Shown here one piece after another: positions 33,230-42,032 of a stretch of DNA of 64,000 nucleotides. Below the pieces are notes generated by a model, which did no database searches, had not been told where the DNA came from, and worked only from the letters and a program-made list of their open reading frames with translations. Numbering within the stretch: position 1 is the stretch's first letter; each line of letters starts with the position of its first letter. A program made the translations under genes and the position numbers. Origin of the DNA: Lachnospiraceae bacterium (lineage in GTDB: Bacteria; Bacillota; Clostridia; Lachnospirales; Lachnospiraceae); contig JALELK010000115.1 in NCBI GenBank assembly GCA_022768745.1, positions 1 through 64,000 of the forward strand. The letters run 5' to 3'.

Positions 33230-33859
33230 ATGAATAAAAGACAATTTAGAACAATATTTAATAAAATTAAAAGAAAAATTAATTTCCGTAGTGGGTTAAA
33301 CTTTCGAAGAAAGAGATATCGGGTACGGGGAGAACGGGTGAGATATTATGGTATATGGGCGGTTGAACTGTTTGCCGTTGTACTTCTCGCCTTTTTCATC
33401 ACAAAGGGATTTGGTATGAGAGTTGTCTGTTCCAGTGAAGCGATGGAAGAATCCATACATGAGAACGCAACCACCTGGGTAAATCGGGTGATATATCATA
33501 TCAAGAGTCCGCAAAAGGGTGATGTGATTGCATTTTTGCCTGGGGGAAACGCCAATGCCGGATACAATATCAAGCGTGTGGTTGGTGTTCCTGGAGATAA
33601 AATAAAAATTGAAAATGGAAGACTTTACATCAATGACAAAATGGTTGAAGTAAGGTCCTTAAATGATGAAAGAATACAAGAGGCTGGACGTGCTGCTAAT
33701 GAAATTACATTGGGAAAGGATGAGTATTTTGTCCTGGGAGATAATATAAACAACAGTGAAGACAGCCGTTATGAAACAGTGGGAAATATAAAAAAAAGTG
33801 ACATCTATGGTAAGGTATGGTTTGTGCCAAGTCTTCATGGATTCGGATTTGTAGATTAG
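33230..33859 (+). CDS. Signal peptidase I paralogue lacking the catalytic serine
   Basis: A protein of about 209 residues. The start is uncertain: ATG 33230 has AGGTGA 11 bases upstream, while the ORF-track GTG 33215 has no clear RBS. After a very basic N-terminus (about 1-45) there is one membrane segment (about 46-65). The peptidase S26 fold is recognisable: IKRVVGVPGDKI with the general-base Lys115, and FVLGDNINNSEDSR. Where active enzymes have SM[E/N]PT, this protein has AMEES (ungapped alignment against SipS and the paralogue at 34728), so the nucleophile Ser is Ala71 and the Pro is Glu. It is therefore probably not a normal peptidase. It could assist the paralogue encoded two genes downstream, bind precursors, or use another residue. 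Confidence 0.85.
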   Translation: MNKRQFRTIFNKIKRKINFRSGLNFRRKRYRVRGERVRYYGIWAVELFAVVLLAFFITKGFGMRVVCSSEAMEESIHENATTWVNRVIYHIKSPQKGDVIAFLPGGNANAGYNIKRVVGVPGDKIKIENGRLYINDKMVEVRSLNDERIQEAGRAANEITLGKDEYFVLGDNINNSEDSRYETVGNIKKSDIYGKVWFVPSLHGFGFVD

Positions 33860-33867
33860 GAGTGTAT

Positions 33868-34728
33868 ATGGAATTTCAATGGTATCCTGGTCATATGACC
33901 AAGGCAAAACGTCAAATGCAGGAGGACATAAAGTTAATTGATTTGGTGATTGAGCTGGTTGACGCCCGCATTCCTTTGAGTAGCCGAAATCCTGATATTG
34001 ACGAATTGGGAAAAAATAAATCCAGATTAATTTTATTGAACAAATATGATTTGGCAGACCCGGCAGTTACAACAGCTTGGAAAAAGTATTTCACAGACAA
34101 GGGCTTTTTTGTTGTTGCCTTAGATTCTCGAAATCGGAAGGGAATGAAAGAAGTTACTCAGGTGATTTTGGATGCTTGCGCCAAAAAGATAGAGAGAGAC
34201 CGCGCCAGGGGCATCAAAAACAGACCGGTAAGGGCTATGGTTGTGGGAATACCCAATGTAGGAAAATCCACATTTATTAATTCCTATGCGGGAAAGGCAT
34301 GTGCAAAAACGGGAAACAAACCCGGTGTTACCAAGGGTAAACAATGGATTCGTTTGAACAAAAATGTGGAACTGTTGGATACGCCAGGAATTTTATGGCC
34401 GAAGTTTGAAGACCAGCAGGTGGGATTACACCTTGCCTGTATCGGAGCGATTAAGGACGAACTTTTACAGTCCGAAGAACTGGCTATGGAATTGTGTAAG
34501 ATTATATTGAACCGTTATCCGGGGTGCTTGAACCAGCGGTATCAGATAGATGAGACAGCGGAGTTGCCTGTGATTTTGGAACAGATTGCGGAAAACAGAA
34601 ATTGTCGTTCCAAAGGAAATGTACTTGACTATAATAAGGCGGCGCTGTTGCTTATTGATGATTTCCGCAATGGCGTTTTAGGGGAGATATCTTTGGAGAG
34701 TCCGGATGATTTAAAGGAGATGGCATAA
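33868..34728 (+). CDS. rbgA: Ribosome biogenesis GTPase RbgA (YlqF)
   Basis: A 286-residue circularly permuted GTPase needed for late 50S assembly. The ORF track begins at 33817, but ATG 33868 has TAGGAGTG before it and gives the family start QWYPGHMTKAKRQM. G motifs occur in permuted order: NKYDLADP (G4), then GIPNVGKSTFIN (G1), KPGVTKGKQW (G2) and DTPGILWPK (G3). A C-terminal helical domain binds rRNA. Its stop overlaps the start of the next signal peptidase gene by 1 base (TAATG). The rplS-rbgA-rnhB order matches B. subtilis. Confidence 0.97.
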   Translation: MEFQWYPGHMTKAKRQMQEDIKLIDLVIELVDARIPLSSRNPDIDELGKNKSRLILLNKYDLADPAVTTAWKKYFTDKGFFVVALDSRNRKGMKEVTQVILDACAKKIERDRARGIKNRPVRAMVVGIPNVGKSTFINSYAGKACAKTGNKPGVTKGKQWIRLNKNVELLDTPGILWPKFEDQQVGLHLACIGAIKDELLQSEELAMELCKIILNRYPGCLNQRYQIDETAELPVILEQIAENRNCRSKGNVLDYNKAALLLIDDFRNGVLGEISLESPDDLKEMA

Positions 34729-35315
34729 TGGAAGAACTGGAAAAAGCAGATACAGTAAAGAAGGATAAAAAGGAAGAAAAAAATGTCGTAAAAGAAATTG
34801 TGGGAATGATTTTGTATGTGGTAGCTGTTTTTGCAGTTTGTTTTCTTATCATTACATATGTTGGACAAAGAACGAAGGTGGAAGGTTCATCTATGGAGCC
34901 AACCCTTAGCAATGGTGATAATTTGATTGTGGACAAGATTTCCTATCGTTTCCGGAATCCGGAGAGATTTGATATTATTATTTTCCCTTATAAATATGAG
35001 AAGGACACTTTTTTTATCAAACGAATCATCGGAATGCCAGGAGAGACCGTCTGGATTAATAATAGTGGTGAGATTTATATTAACGGCGTGCTTTTATCGG
35101 AGAACTATGGATTGGAGACGATTAAATATGCAGGCCTTGCGTCCACACCTATTACCCTTGGAAAAGATGAGTATTTTGTAATGGGAGATAATCGAAACGA
35201 TAGTACGGACAGCCGATTTGATGTGGTTGGTCCCATAAAACGTAAGGAAATTGTGGGAAGGGCATGGGTTCGTATTTATCCCTTCAACAAATTTGGAGTA
35301 GTAAAACACCAGTAA
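34728..35315 (+). CDS. lepB: Signal peptidase I
   Basis: A 195-residue membrane-bound serine protease of the short Gram-positive (SipS-like) type, cleaving signal peptides outside the membrane. One anchor lies at about 24-46. The nucleophile Ser55 is in VEGSSMEPTLSNGD and general base Lys98 in FFIKRIIGMPGE; the C-terminal box FVMGDNRNDSTDSR is intact. The N-terminus is charged and lysine-rich. It overlaps rbgA by 1 base. The presence of a complete active site here contrasts with the paralogue at 33230. Confidence 0.96.
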   Translation: MEELEKADTVKKDKKEEKNVVKEIVGMILYVVAVFAVCFLIITYVGQRTKVEGSSMEPTLSNGDNLIVDKISYRFRNPERFDIIIFPYKYEKDTFFIKRIIGMPGETVWINNSGEIYINGVLLSENYGLETIKYAGLASTPITLGKDEYFVMGDNRNDSTDSRFDVVGPIKRKEIVGRAWVRIYPFNKFGVVKHQ

Positions 35316-35327
35316 GCGGAGGTGTCT

Positions 35328-36095
35328 ATGGATCAGGAGAAGAAGATAAAAAACATCAAGGAAGAATATGAGGCGGCAGACGAGGTTATGCTGCCTTCTT
35401 TTATTGAAGAGTACATCAGAGATGGTAGGCCGGGAGTTTCAAAAATCGTAGGACAGGCGCAAAAGAAGATGGAAAAACTTCGAGTGGAGCGGGAAAGATT
35501 GGAAAAACTCAGATATTATGAACATCAATATGAGGACAGGTATCCTATGATTTGCGGAATCGATGAGGTGGGACGAGGACCTTTGGCAGGACCGGTGTGT
35601 GCTGCAGCGGTGATCTTGCCGAAAGACTGTGAAATCTTGTATATTAATGATTCAAAGAAACTATCAGAGGCGCGTCGAGAAGCTTTGTATGATGAGATTA
35701 TGGAAAAAGCGGTGGCTGTTGGAGTTGGTTTGGTTTCGTCGGCGGTGATTGATGAAGTAAACATTTTGCAGGCGACCTATATTGCTATGAGAGATGCTAT
35801 AAGCCAATTGGAGGTTGCACCCGATATATTATTAAATGATGCGGTGACAATACCTGAGGTCAATATAAAACAGATTCCCATTATTAAGGGAGACGCAAAG
35901 AGTATTTCTATAGGTGCGGCAAGTATTATTGCAAAGGTTACCAGAGACAGACTAATGCAGGAATATGATGAGATAATGCCGGGATATGGATTTGCGCAAA
36001 ATAAGGGATATGGCACCAAGGAACACATTGAGGCGTTAAAGAGTATGGGACCAAGTCCTATTCACCGCAGTACATTTATTAAAAATTTTGTGTAG
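35328..36095 (+). CDS. rnhB: Ribonuclease HII
   Basis: A 255-residue enzyme that removes ribonucleotides from DNA. ATG 35328 follows GCGGAGG; the ORF-track GTG at 35322 lies inside that RBS. Residues about 1-70 are an extra helical domain common in Firmicutes RNase HII. The catalytic core begins ICGIDEVGRGPLAGPV with two acidic residues, and continues with INDSKKLSEARRE and the tail GYGTKEHIEAL. RbgA-rnhB neighbourhood is conserved. It is followed after 8 bases by the FliK-like gene. Confidence 0.97.
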   Translation: MDQEKKIKNIKEEYEAADEVMLPSFIEEYIRDGRPGVSKIVGQAQKKMEKLRVERERLEKLRYYEHQYEDRYPMICGIDEVGRGPLAGPVCAAAVILPKDCEILYINDSKKLSEARREALYDEIMEKAVAVGVGLVSSAVIDEVNILQATYIAMRDAISQLEVAPDILLNDAVTIPEVNIKQIPIIKGDAKSISIGAASIIAKVTRDRLMQEYDEIMPGYGFAQNKGYGTKEHIEALKSMGPSPIHRSTFIKNFV

Positions 36096-36103
36096 GTGTA
36101 TGT

Positions 36104-37795
36104 ATGCAGGTTTCAGATTTACTTGTGCAGTATCAAAATAATTTAGCTTCCGGCAGTGAGATTTCCACTGGAACCAAAGGAATAGAACAGTTGGTGGAAA
36201 CTGCCAAGCAGTTAAAGGTGGGAAATATTTTTGAGGGGACTATCAACAGTATAAAGGGTAACCAGATTATTCTGGGGTTGAGTAGTGGACAAAATATTAC
36301 TGCCAGGTTAGATGCCGGAATTAATCTTACCAAGGGACAATCTGTTTTCTTTCAAGTCAAATCCAATGACGGAACTCAGGTTCAAATCAAACCGGTGTCC
36401 ACAGGCGCTGCTTCAGGTAATCCCACATTGATGAGGGCTCTTGATGCGGCAACTCTGCCGTTAAATGAGAGAAACCTCAATATGGTCAATGCCATGATGA
36501 AAGAGCAGATGTCCATCGGTGCAAAAAATCTCCAGGATATGTCTAGGCAGGTATTGCAATTTCCCGGGGCTGACCCGGCTTCTATTGTTGAAATGAAAAA
36601 ACTGGACATACCACTTACCCAGAGCAATGTAACCCAGTATGAGAATTACAAGGCTGATGCGGGAGAAGTATTAAAGCAGGTTCAACAGTTGACGGAAGAA
36701 TTGCCGGCTGCAATCACAAGTCCCGAGATAAAGATTCAGGAAAGTGTGGAGTATAACAGGCAGTTGGTATCTTTTTTCTCAGGTGAAGAGATTGAAGTCC
36801 CATCGGTGCAGGTGATGGTTCCGGAAGTAAATATGACCGATGGTGCAGAAGATATGATTTTACAAGATGGCGCCAATCAGGGAAGCCGACCAGAGTTGCA
36901 GGAGATAAAGCAGGAGATGTCCCAAGCAAAAGATATGGCAGAATATCCGGATGGGACGCTGGGGGGAACCCTCTCAAAAACAGAAATTTCTGATTTTGAG
37001 AAAAATATTATGGAAATTGTGCAGGATTTGCCCGGGGGAGAAGCCAAAAAGGAAGCAATGAAACTTTTACCAGACATGGCAATCAAGGATACTCTGGTTA
37101 AACTGGCGAATTTTCTATCGGAAAATGCAGCGGGAATTTCCAGAGATAAATTGATGGGGGTTCTGGGACATAAGAGTTATAAGCAGATGTTGAATCAGAT
37201 GATTGCCCGGGAGTGGACCATAGCGCCGGAGGAATTAAAGCAGGAGCATACTGTTCGGGACTTATATCGCAAGATGGAAATGCAGTTACAGAGTTTACAG
37301 GATATTGCTTCGAAATTCCCTAAAAGTAGTGAGACTGTGTCTCAGGCAGCAAAAAATCTGTCTCAAAACATTGAATTTATGAACCAGATTAATCAGACAT
37401 ATACTTATGTGCAGATGCCGATACGATTCCATGGAGAAAATGCAAACAGCGAACTTTACGTGTATCGCAACAATCGTGGAGACAAGGGAGCAGAGGACGG
37501 CTCCTATAGCGCTTTCTTGCACTTTGATATGGAATATCTTGGCGGTATGGATATCTCGGTGAAAATGCAAAATAAAAACGTCACCACAAACTGGTATCTG
37601 GATTCAAAAGACACCTTTGATATTTTATCGGAGAATATGCATTTGCTCACAGAAAAACTGGAGGCAAAGGGCTATTCTTGTGATATGAAGTTGGAGAATG
37701 CATCAAAAAAGGTAAATTTTGTTGAGGACTTTTTAAAGGCGGATGAAAAAACCGGAGGTGAAGTCCACAGATACTCTTTTGATGTAAGAGCATAG
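36104..37795 (+). CDS. FliK-like (flagellar hook-length control domain) protein, YlqG position
   Basis: A 563-residue protein with no signal peptide or membrane segment. The C-terminal 120 residues (about 430-560) resemble the hook-length control C-terminal domain: LHFDMEYLGGMDISVKMQN, followed by a strand and a helix LTEKLEAKGYSCDMKLE, the usual 'L-G-x-V/I-x-V' and 'L-x-x-L-x-x-x-G' pattern. The N-terminal half includes an OB-like stretch GNIFEGTINSIKGNQIILGL and long Gln/Met-rich helical linkers. Its place after rnhB and before an FlhB-like gene matches ylqG-ylqH of B. subtilis. It may be a substrate or regulator of the flagellar export gate, separate from true FliK. Function is inference. 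Confidence 0.7.
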   Translation: MQVSDLLVQYQNNLASGSEISTGTKGIEQLVETAKQLKVGNIFEGTINSIKGNQIILGLSSGQNITARLDAGINLTKGQSVFFQVKSNDGTQVQIKPVSTGAASGNPTLMRALDAATLPLNERNLNMVNAMMKEQMSIGAKNLQDMSRQVLQFPGADPASIVEMKKLDIPLTQSNVTQYENYKADAGEVLKQVQQLTEELPAAITSPEIKIQESVEYNRQLVSFFSGEEIEVPSVQVMVPEVNMTDGAEDMILQDGANQGSRPELQEIKQEMSQAKDMAEYPDGTLGGTLSKTEISDFEKNIMEIVQDLPGGEAKKEAMKLLPDMAIKDTLVKLANFLSENAAGISRDKLMGVLGHKSYKQMLNQMIAREWTIAPEELKQEHTVRDLYRKMEMQLQSLQDIASKFPKSSETVSQAAKNLSQNIEFMNQINQTYTYVQMPIRFHGENANSELYVYRNNRGDKGAEDGSYSAFLHFDMEYLGGMDISVKMQNKNVTTNWYLDSKDTFDILSENMHLLTEKLEAKGYSCDMKLENASKKVNFVEDFLKADEKTGGEVHRYSFDVRA

Positions 37796-37803
37796 GTGAT
37801 GAC

Positions 37804-38127
37804 ATGGCGGAAAAGAAATGGACGCCTCAAAGGTTTTCGGGGCAGGAGGACAAAATAAAAGATAAAACGGCAGTTGCTCTGTCATATGAACCGGGGGATG
37901 TGGCACCTAAGATTCTTGCCACGGGCAAGGGGCATATGGCTGACAAAATTATTGAGGCTGCAAAAGAAAATGACGTTCCGTTTTATAAAGATAATAAGTT
38001 GGCAGATACCCTGTCAAAATTAGATATCGGTGAGAGTATTCCGCCGGAGTTGTATGAGGTTGTGGCGGAAATCTTGGTGTTTGTGGACGGAATGGAAAAA
38101 ATAAAATCAAAATTGGATGGGAGGTAG
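37804..38127 (+). CDS. ylqH: FlhB C-terminal-domain homologue (YlqH)
   Basis: A 107-residue soluble protein corresponding to the cytoplasmic domain of the flagellar export switch protein FlhB (EscU/YscU/SpaS family). It matches after the cleavage site: TAVALSYEPGDVAPKILATGKGHMADKIIEAAKENDVPFYKDNKLADTL parallels FlhB, of which short pieces show the family. The autocleavage motif NPTH is replaced by IKDKT, and there are no membrane helices, so it cannot act as the export gate itself. Such proteins sit beside a FliK-like gene in many Firmicutes. It may interact with the preceding product. Confidence 0.9.
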   Translation: MAEKKWTPQRFSGQEDKIKDKTAVALSYEPGDVAPKILATGKGHMADKIIEAAKENDVPFYKDNKLADTLSKLDIGESIPPELYEVVAEILVFVDGMEKIKSKLDGR

Positions 38128-38153
38128 CAAGGACGAAAGCGGATAACAGAACC

Positions 38154-38495
38154 GTGGGAACCCACTATGAAAAAATTGCTGTAGAATATCTTAAAAAACA
38201 GGGATATCAGATATTAGAGACCAATTTCAGATGTAAAATGGGTGAAGCAGATATTGTTGCAAGAGATGGAGAGTATCTTTGTTTTATAGAGGTGAAGTAT
38301 AGGACAGGTAGCAATGCCGGAGCACCGGAGGATGCAGTGGATTTCAAGAAACAGAAGCGGATTTGCAGAGTATCTGAGTTTTACTTACTCCGTTATGGTA
38401 AGAATATGAGTGAACAAATTCGTTACGATGTGGTGGCGATAACAGATGGGCAGATTCGCCTGTATCAAAACGCTTTTTCCTATATTCCTAGATGA
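38154..38495 (+). CDS. yraN: YraN family (UPF0102) endonuclease-like protein
   Basis: A protein of at least 113 residues with the restriction endonuclease-like fold. Visible core: THYEKIAVEYLKKQGYQIL, NFRCKMGEADIVARDGE and FIEVKYRTG, giving the E...D...ExK site of this family. The start is uncertain. GTG 38154 has no RBS, yet a good RBS (GGGAGG at 38119) sits upstream with a family-like reading TKADNRTVGTHYE; the expected start position 38130 reads AGG rather than ATG. The function of YraN is not settled; in some bacteria it is linked to DNA processing. It overlaps the next gene by 4 bases (ATGA). Confidence 0.88.
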   Translation: MGTHYEKIAVEYLKKQGYQILETNFRCKMGEADIVARDGEYLCFIEVKYRTGSNAGAPEDAVDFKKQKRICRVSEFYLLRYGKNMSEQIRYDVVAITDGQIRLYQNAFSYIPR

Positions 38496-39361
38496 TAGTA
38501 AAGAAAAACAGTGAAGAAATTTTAAGGGAACATAGATACAACCTGGGGGAATCAAAAGAATTACCGGTTCTTAAATTTGCGGCTTTTGAGAGGATTCCCT
38601 GGGTGAATCATTGCTTTACCACTAGAGATGGCGGCGTCAGCAAAGGAATGTTCCAAAGTCTGAATTTAAGTTATACCAGAGGCGATAATTCAGAAGATGT
38701 AACAGAAAATTACAGGAGGGTTGCTCAGGCTATGGGAACCGGACTGGACAGGATTGTCACCTCGGATCAAACTCATACAACCAATGTGAGAGTGGTGACA
38801 GATGCAGATGCCGGGAAGGGAATTGTCTGTCCAAGAGATTATTCTGATGTGGATGGATTGATTACCAACCAGCCAAATCTTTTGCTGGCCACCTTTTATG
38901 CGGATTGTGTTCCTTTGTACTTTATTGATACTAAAAATCATGCAATTGGTTTATCCCACTCTGGTTGGAGGGGAACGGTGAATCGCATGGGAGAGCAGAC
39001 CCTGAAGAAAATGCAGTACGCATTTGGCACAAAACCGGAAAACGTTCTCTGCGGAATCGGTCCTTCCATCTGTCAGGACTGTTACGAGGTCAGTGAAGAT
39101 GTGGCGGAGCAGTTTGCAGAGGAATTTAGAGAATTTCAGGATGAAATCTTAGAAAAGAAAGAAAATAAAAAATATCAGCTGAACTTGTGGAGAGCAAATC
39201 AACTTGTGTTAATACAGGCGGGTGTACCGGAAGGCAATATCGCTACAACCAACATCTGCACATGCTGTAATCCTAAAAAGTTGTTTTCCCACAGGGCGTC
39301 GGCCGGAAAAAGAGGAAATCTCGGAGCCTTTCTTATGATACGCTCTGAGGAGGAGGAATAG
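38492..39361 (+). CDS. pgeF: Laccase-domain protein PgeF/YfiH (peptidoglycan editing factor)
   Basis: A 289-residue protein of the DUF152/YfiH family. Markers are NHCFTTRDGGVSKGMFQSLNLS, FYADCVPLYFID, HSGWRGTVNRMGEQTL and CGIGPSICQDCYEV, ending with CTCCNPKKLFSHRASAGKRG. These supply the Cys/His zinc site of the family. Members have been reported to act on purine nucleosides or to remove mis-incorporated L-Ser from peptidoglycan precursors in E. coli; which applies here is unknown. It overlaps yraN and is followed 3 bases later by the radical SAM gene. Confidence 0.94.
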   Translation: MIVKKNSEEILREHRYNLGESKELPVLKFAAFERIPWVNHCFTTRDGGVSKGMFQSLNLSYTRGDNSEDVTENYRRVAQAMGTGLDRIVTSDQTHTTNVRVVTDADAGKGIVCPRDYSDVDGLITNQPNLLLATFYADCVPLYFIDTKNHAIGLSHSGWRGTVNRMGEQTLKKMQYAFGTKPENVLCGIGPSICQDCYEVSEDVAEQFAEEFREFQDEILEKKENKKYQLNLWRANQLVLIQAGVPEGNIATTNICTCCNPKKLFSHRASAGKRGNLGAFLMIRSEEEE

Positions 39362-39364
39362 ATT

Positions 39365-40681
39365 ATGAGCATTGCTCATCAAATAGCTTCAGTTCAAGAA
39401 AATAGTGTGGCCCAAAAGGCCGGTATCGAGCCTATGGATGTGATTAAATCCTTAAATGGAGTGGAACTTAAGGATATTTTTGATTACTACTATTATTCGG
39501 ATGAACCAAGTTTAGATGTGGTGGTGGAAAAACCGGATCACCGATTAGTGAATATTCATATTGAAAAAGAAGAAGGTCAGGATTTAGGAGTTACCTTTGA
39601 AAACGGATTGATGGATGATTATAAGTCCTGTCACAACAAATGTATGTTTTGCTTTATTGATCAGATGCCACCGGGAATGCGGGATACCTTGTATTTTAAG
39701 GATGATGATACCAGATTATCCTTTCTGCAGGGGAATTATGTAACCCTTACAAATATGAAGGAGGATGACATTAACAGAATCATTCATTATCATCTGGCAC
39801 CGATTAATATTTCCGTACATGCCACTAATCCAGAGCTACGATGCAAAATGCTTCACAATCGGTTTGCCGGAGATATATTGGAAAAAATCAGACGTCTGGC
39901 GGATGCCGGGATTGAGATGAATTCCCAGATTGTACTGTGTAAAGGGGAAAACGACGGTGAGGAGCTGGACAGAAGCATCCGGGAACTTTTGGATTTTTAT
40001 CCTTACATGCAGAGCCTTTCTGTAGTACCTGTGGGCTTGACAAAATTCAGGAAAGGTTTGTATCCATTAGAACCTTTTGAAAAAGAGGATGCCAAACAGG
40101 TCCTTGAGACCATTCACAAGTGGCAGGATATCAGTTTTGAAAAATATGGAACCCATTTTGTTCAGGCTTCGGATGAGTGGTATCTGGTGGCAGGGCAGGA
40201 ACTTCCTACAGAGGAACGTTATGACGGCTATATGCAGTTGGAAAACGGAGTGGGAATGATACGTCTTTTGATGGATGAATTTCAAGATGCCCTGAAAAAG
40301 GAACACAGACATCCTTTCATGAAGGCAAAGAAGGTATCCGTGGCAACAGGGAGATTGGCAGCACCTTTTATTGAAACGCTATGCAAGGAATTTATGGGAA
40401 AATTCCCCAAAATAGAGATAGGAGTATATCCCATCCGAAACGATTTCTTTGGAGAACGAATCACGGTATCAGGCTTGATTACCGGTCAGGATTTAATTGC
40501 CCAGTTAAAGGACAAAGATTTGGGAGAATGCCTTTTTATTCCACAAAATATGGTGCGTCAACAGGAGAGAGATTTCCTGGATGACATAACTATTCCACAG
40601 GCAGAATCCGCTTTACAAGTAAAGATAGATATTGTAAAATCAAGCGGACAAGAATTTGTAAAACAGTTATTGACGCAGTGA
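39365..40681 (+). CDS. PDZ-radical SAM-DUF512 protein
   Basis: A 438-residue protein. Residues about 5-60 form a PDZ-like domain (VAQKAGIEPMDVIKSLNGVEL). A radical SAM site follows: Cys89, Cys93 and Cys96 in SCHNKCMFCFIDQMPPGMR, the CX3CX2C pattern binding a 4Fe-4S cluster and SAM. The C-terminal half (about 240-435) is DUF512, with conserved short motifs GVGMIRLL and VATGRLAAP. The family is widespread next to der in Clostridia and in cyanobacteria, with unknown reaction. It precedes der by 28 bases and may modify a translation component, but this is only a guess from neighbourhood. Confidence 0.92.
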   Translation: MSIAHQIASVQENSVAQKAGIEPMDVIKSLNGVELKDIFDYYYYSDEPSLDVVVEKPDHRLVNIHIEKEEGQDLGVTFENGLMDDYKSCHNKCMFCFIDQMPPGMRDTLYFKDDDTRLSFLQGNYVTLTNMKEDDINRIIHYHLAPINISVHATNPELRCKMLHNRFAGDILEKIRRLADAGIEMNSQIVLCKGENDGEELDRSIRELLDFYPYMQSLSVVPVGLTKFRKGLYPLEPFEKEDAKQVLETIHKWQDISFEKYGTHFVQASDEWYLVAGQELPTEERYDGYMQLENGVGMIRLLMDEFQDALKKEHRHPFMKAKKVSVATGRLAAPFIETLCKEFMGKFPKIEIGVYPIRNDFFGERITVSGLITGQDLIAQLKDKDLGECLFIPQNMVRQQERDFLDDITIPQAESALQVKIDIVKSSGQEFVKQLLTQ

Positions 40682-40709
40682 TAGATGAGACAGCAGGCAG
40701 GAGGTTAGT

Positions 40710-42032
40710 ATGAGTAAACCGGTTGTAGCGATTGTGGGACGACCTAATGTAGGGAAATCCACATTGTTTAATGCTTTGGCGGGAGAGAGAATTTCCATTG
40801 TAAAAGACACTCCCGGAGTTACAAGAGACAGAATATATGCAGATATTACCTGGTTAAATTATGAGTTCACTATGATTGATACCGGAGGAATTGAGCCGGA
40901 GTCTAAGGATATTATTATCAGCCAGATGAGAGAACAGGCTCAGATTGCCATTGATACGGCAGATGTTATTATTTTTATGACAGATGTGAAGCAGGGATTG
41001 GTGGATTCCGACGCGAAGGTGGCGGATATGTTACGTCGTTCGCACAAGCCGGTGGTTCTGGTGGTTAATAAGGTAGATAACTTTGATAAATATATGGCAG
41101 ATGTCTATGAGTTTTACAATCTGGGTATTGGTGAGCCGATTCCTATTTCTTCTGCATCCATGCTTGGATTGGGAGATATGTTGGATCAGGTGACTTCTCA
41201 TTTTCCACAGAAAACCGAAGAGACAGAGGAGGATGAAATTCCAAAGATTGCCATTGTGGGAAAACCCAATGTAGGAAAATCCTCTATGATTAACCGTCTG
41301 GTGGGAGAAAACCGTGTGATTGTATCTGACATTGCAGGGACAACCAGAGATGCCATAGATACAAAGGTAAAGTATCATAATAAGGAATATATCTTTATTG
41401 ATACTGCAGGACTTCGCAGAAAGAGCAAGATTAAGGAAGAACTGGAGCGGTTTAGTATTATCCGAGCTGTGGCAGCCGTAGAAAAGGCAGATGTGGTTAT
41501 TGTGATGATTGATGCCACAGAAGGGGTTACGGAACAGGACGCCAAAATTGCCGGAATTGCCCATGAGAGAGGGAAAGGAATTATTATTGCTGTGAATAAA
41601 TGGGATGCCATTGAAAAAGATGACAAGACCATTTATAAGCATAAGGAGAAAATCAGACAGACCCTTTCTTTTATGCCCTATGCGGAAATTATGTTCATCT
41701 CTGTTTTGACAGGTCAGAGATTAAATAAGATTTATGATACCATTGACGCGGTGATTGAAAATAACTCTATGCGTGTGGCTACCGGTGTGTTAAATGAAAT
41801 CGTAACAGAAGCGGTTGCTATGCAACAGCCACCATCAGACAAGGGTAAGCGACTGAAGATTTATTATGTGACCCAGGTGGCAGTAAAGCCCCCGACTTTT
41901 GTTATTTTTGTTAATGACAAGGAACTGATGCATTTTTCCTATACCAGATATCTGGAAAATCGAATTCGTGATGCATTTGGATTCGAGGGAACTTCTCTGA
42001 AATTTATTATTCGGGAGAGAAAAGATGACTAA
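40710..42032 (+). CDS. der: Ribosome biogenesis double GTPase Der (EngA)
   Basis: A 440-residue GTPase with two tandem G domains: [36 protein letters not shown] and NKVDN in the first, and [35 protein letters not shown] and NKWDAIEKD in the second. A KH-like domain (about 355-440) closes it. Der acts in late 50S assembly. It overlaps plsY by 8 bases. The length is usual. Confidence 0.98.
   Translation: MSKPVVAIVGRPNVGKSTLFNALAGERISIVKDTPGVTRDRIYADITWLNYEFTMIDTGGIEPESKDIIISQMREQAQIAIDTADVIIFMTDVKQGLVDSDAKVADMLRRSHKPVVLVVNKVDNFDKYMADVYEFYNLGIGEPIPISSASMLGLGDMLDQVTSHFPQKTEETEEDEIPKIAIVGKPNVGKSSMINRLVGENRVIVSDIAGTTRDAIDTKVKYHNKEYIFIDTAGLRRKSKIKEELERFSIIRAVAAVEKADVVIVMIDATEGVTEQDAKIAGIAHERGKGIIIAVNKWDAIEKDDKTIYKHKEKIRQTLSFMPYAEIMFISVLTGQRLNKIYDTIDAVIENNSMRVATGVLNEIVTEAVAMQQPPSDKGKRLKIYYVTQVAVKPPTFVIFVNDKELMHFSYTRYLENRIRDAFGFEGTSLKFIIRERKDD

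Noticed and set aside
41031-41642. 203-residue minus ORF within der
   Set aside because: Shadow of the double GTPase; no RBS and biased composition.
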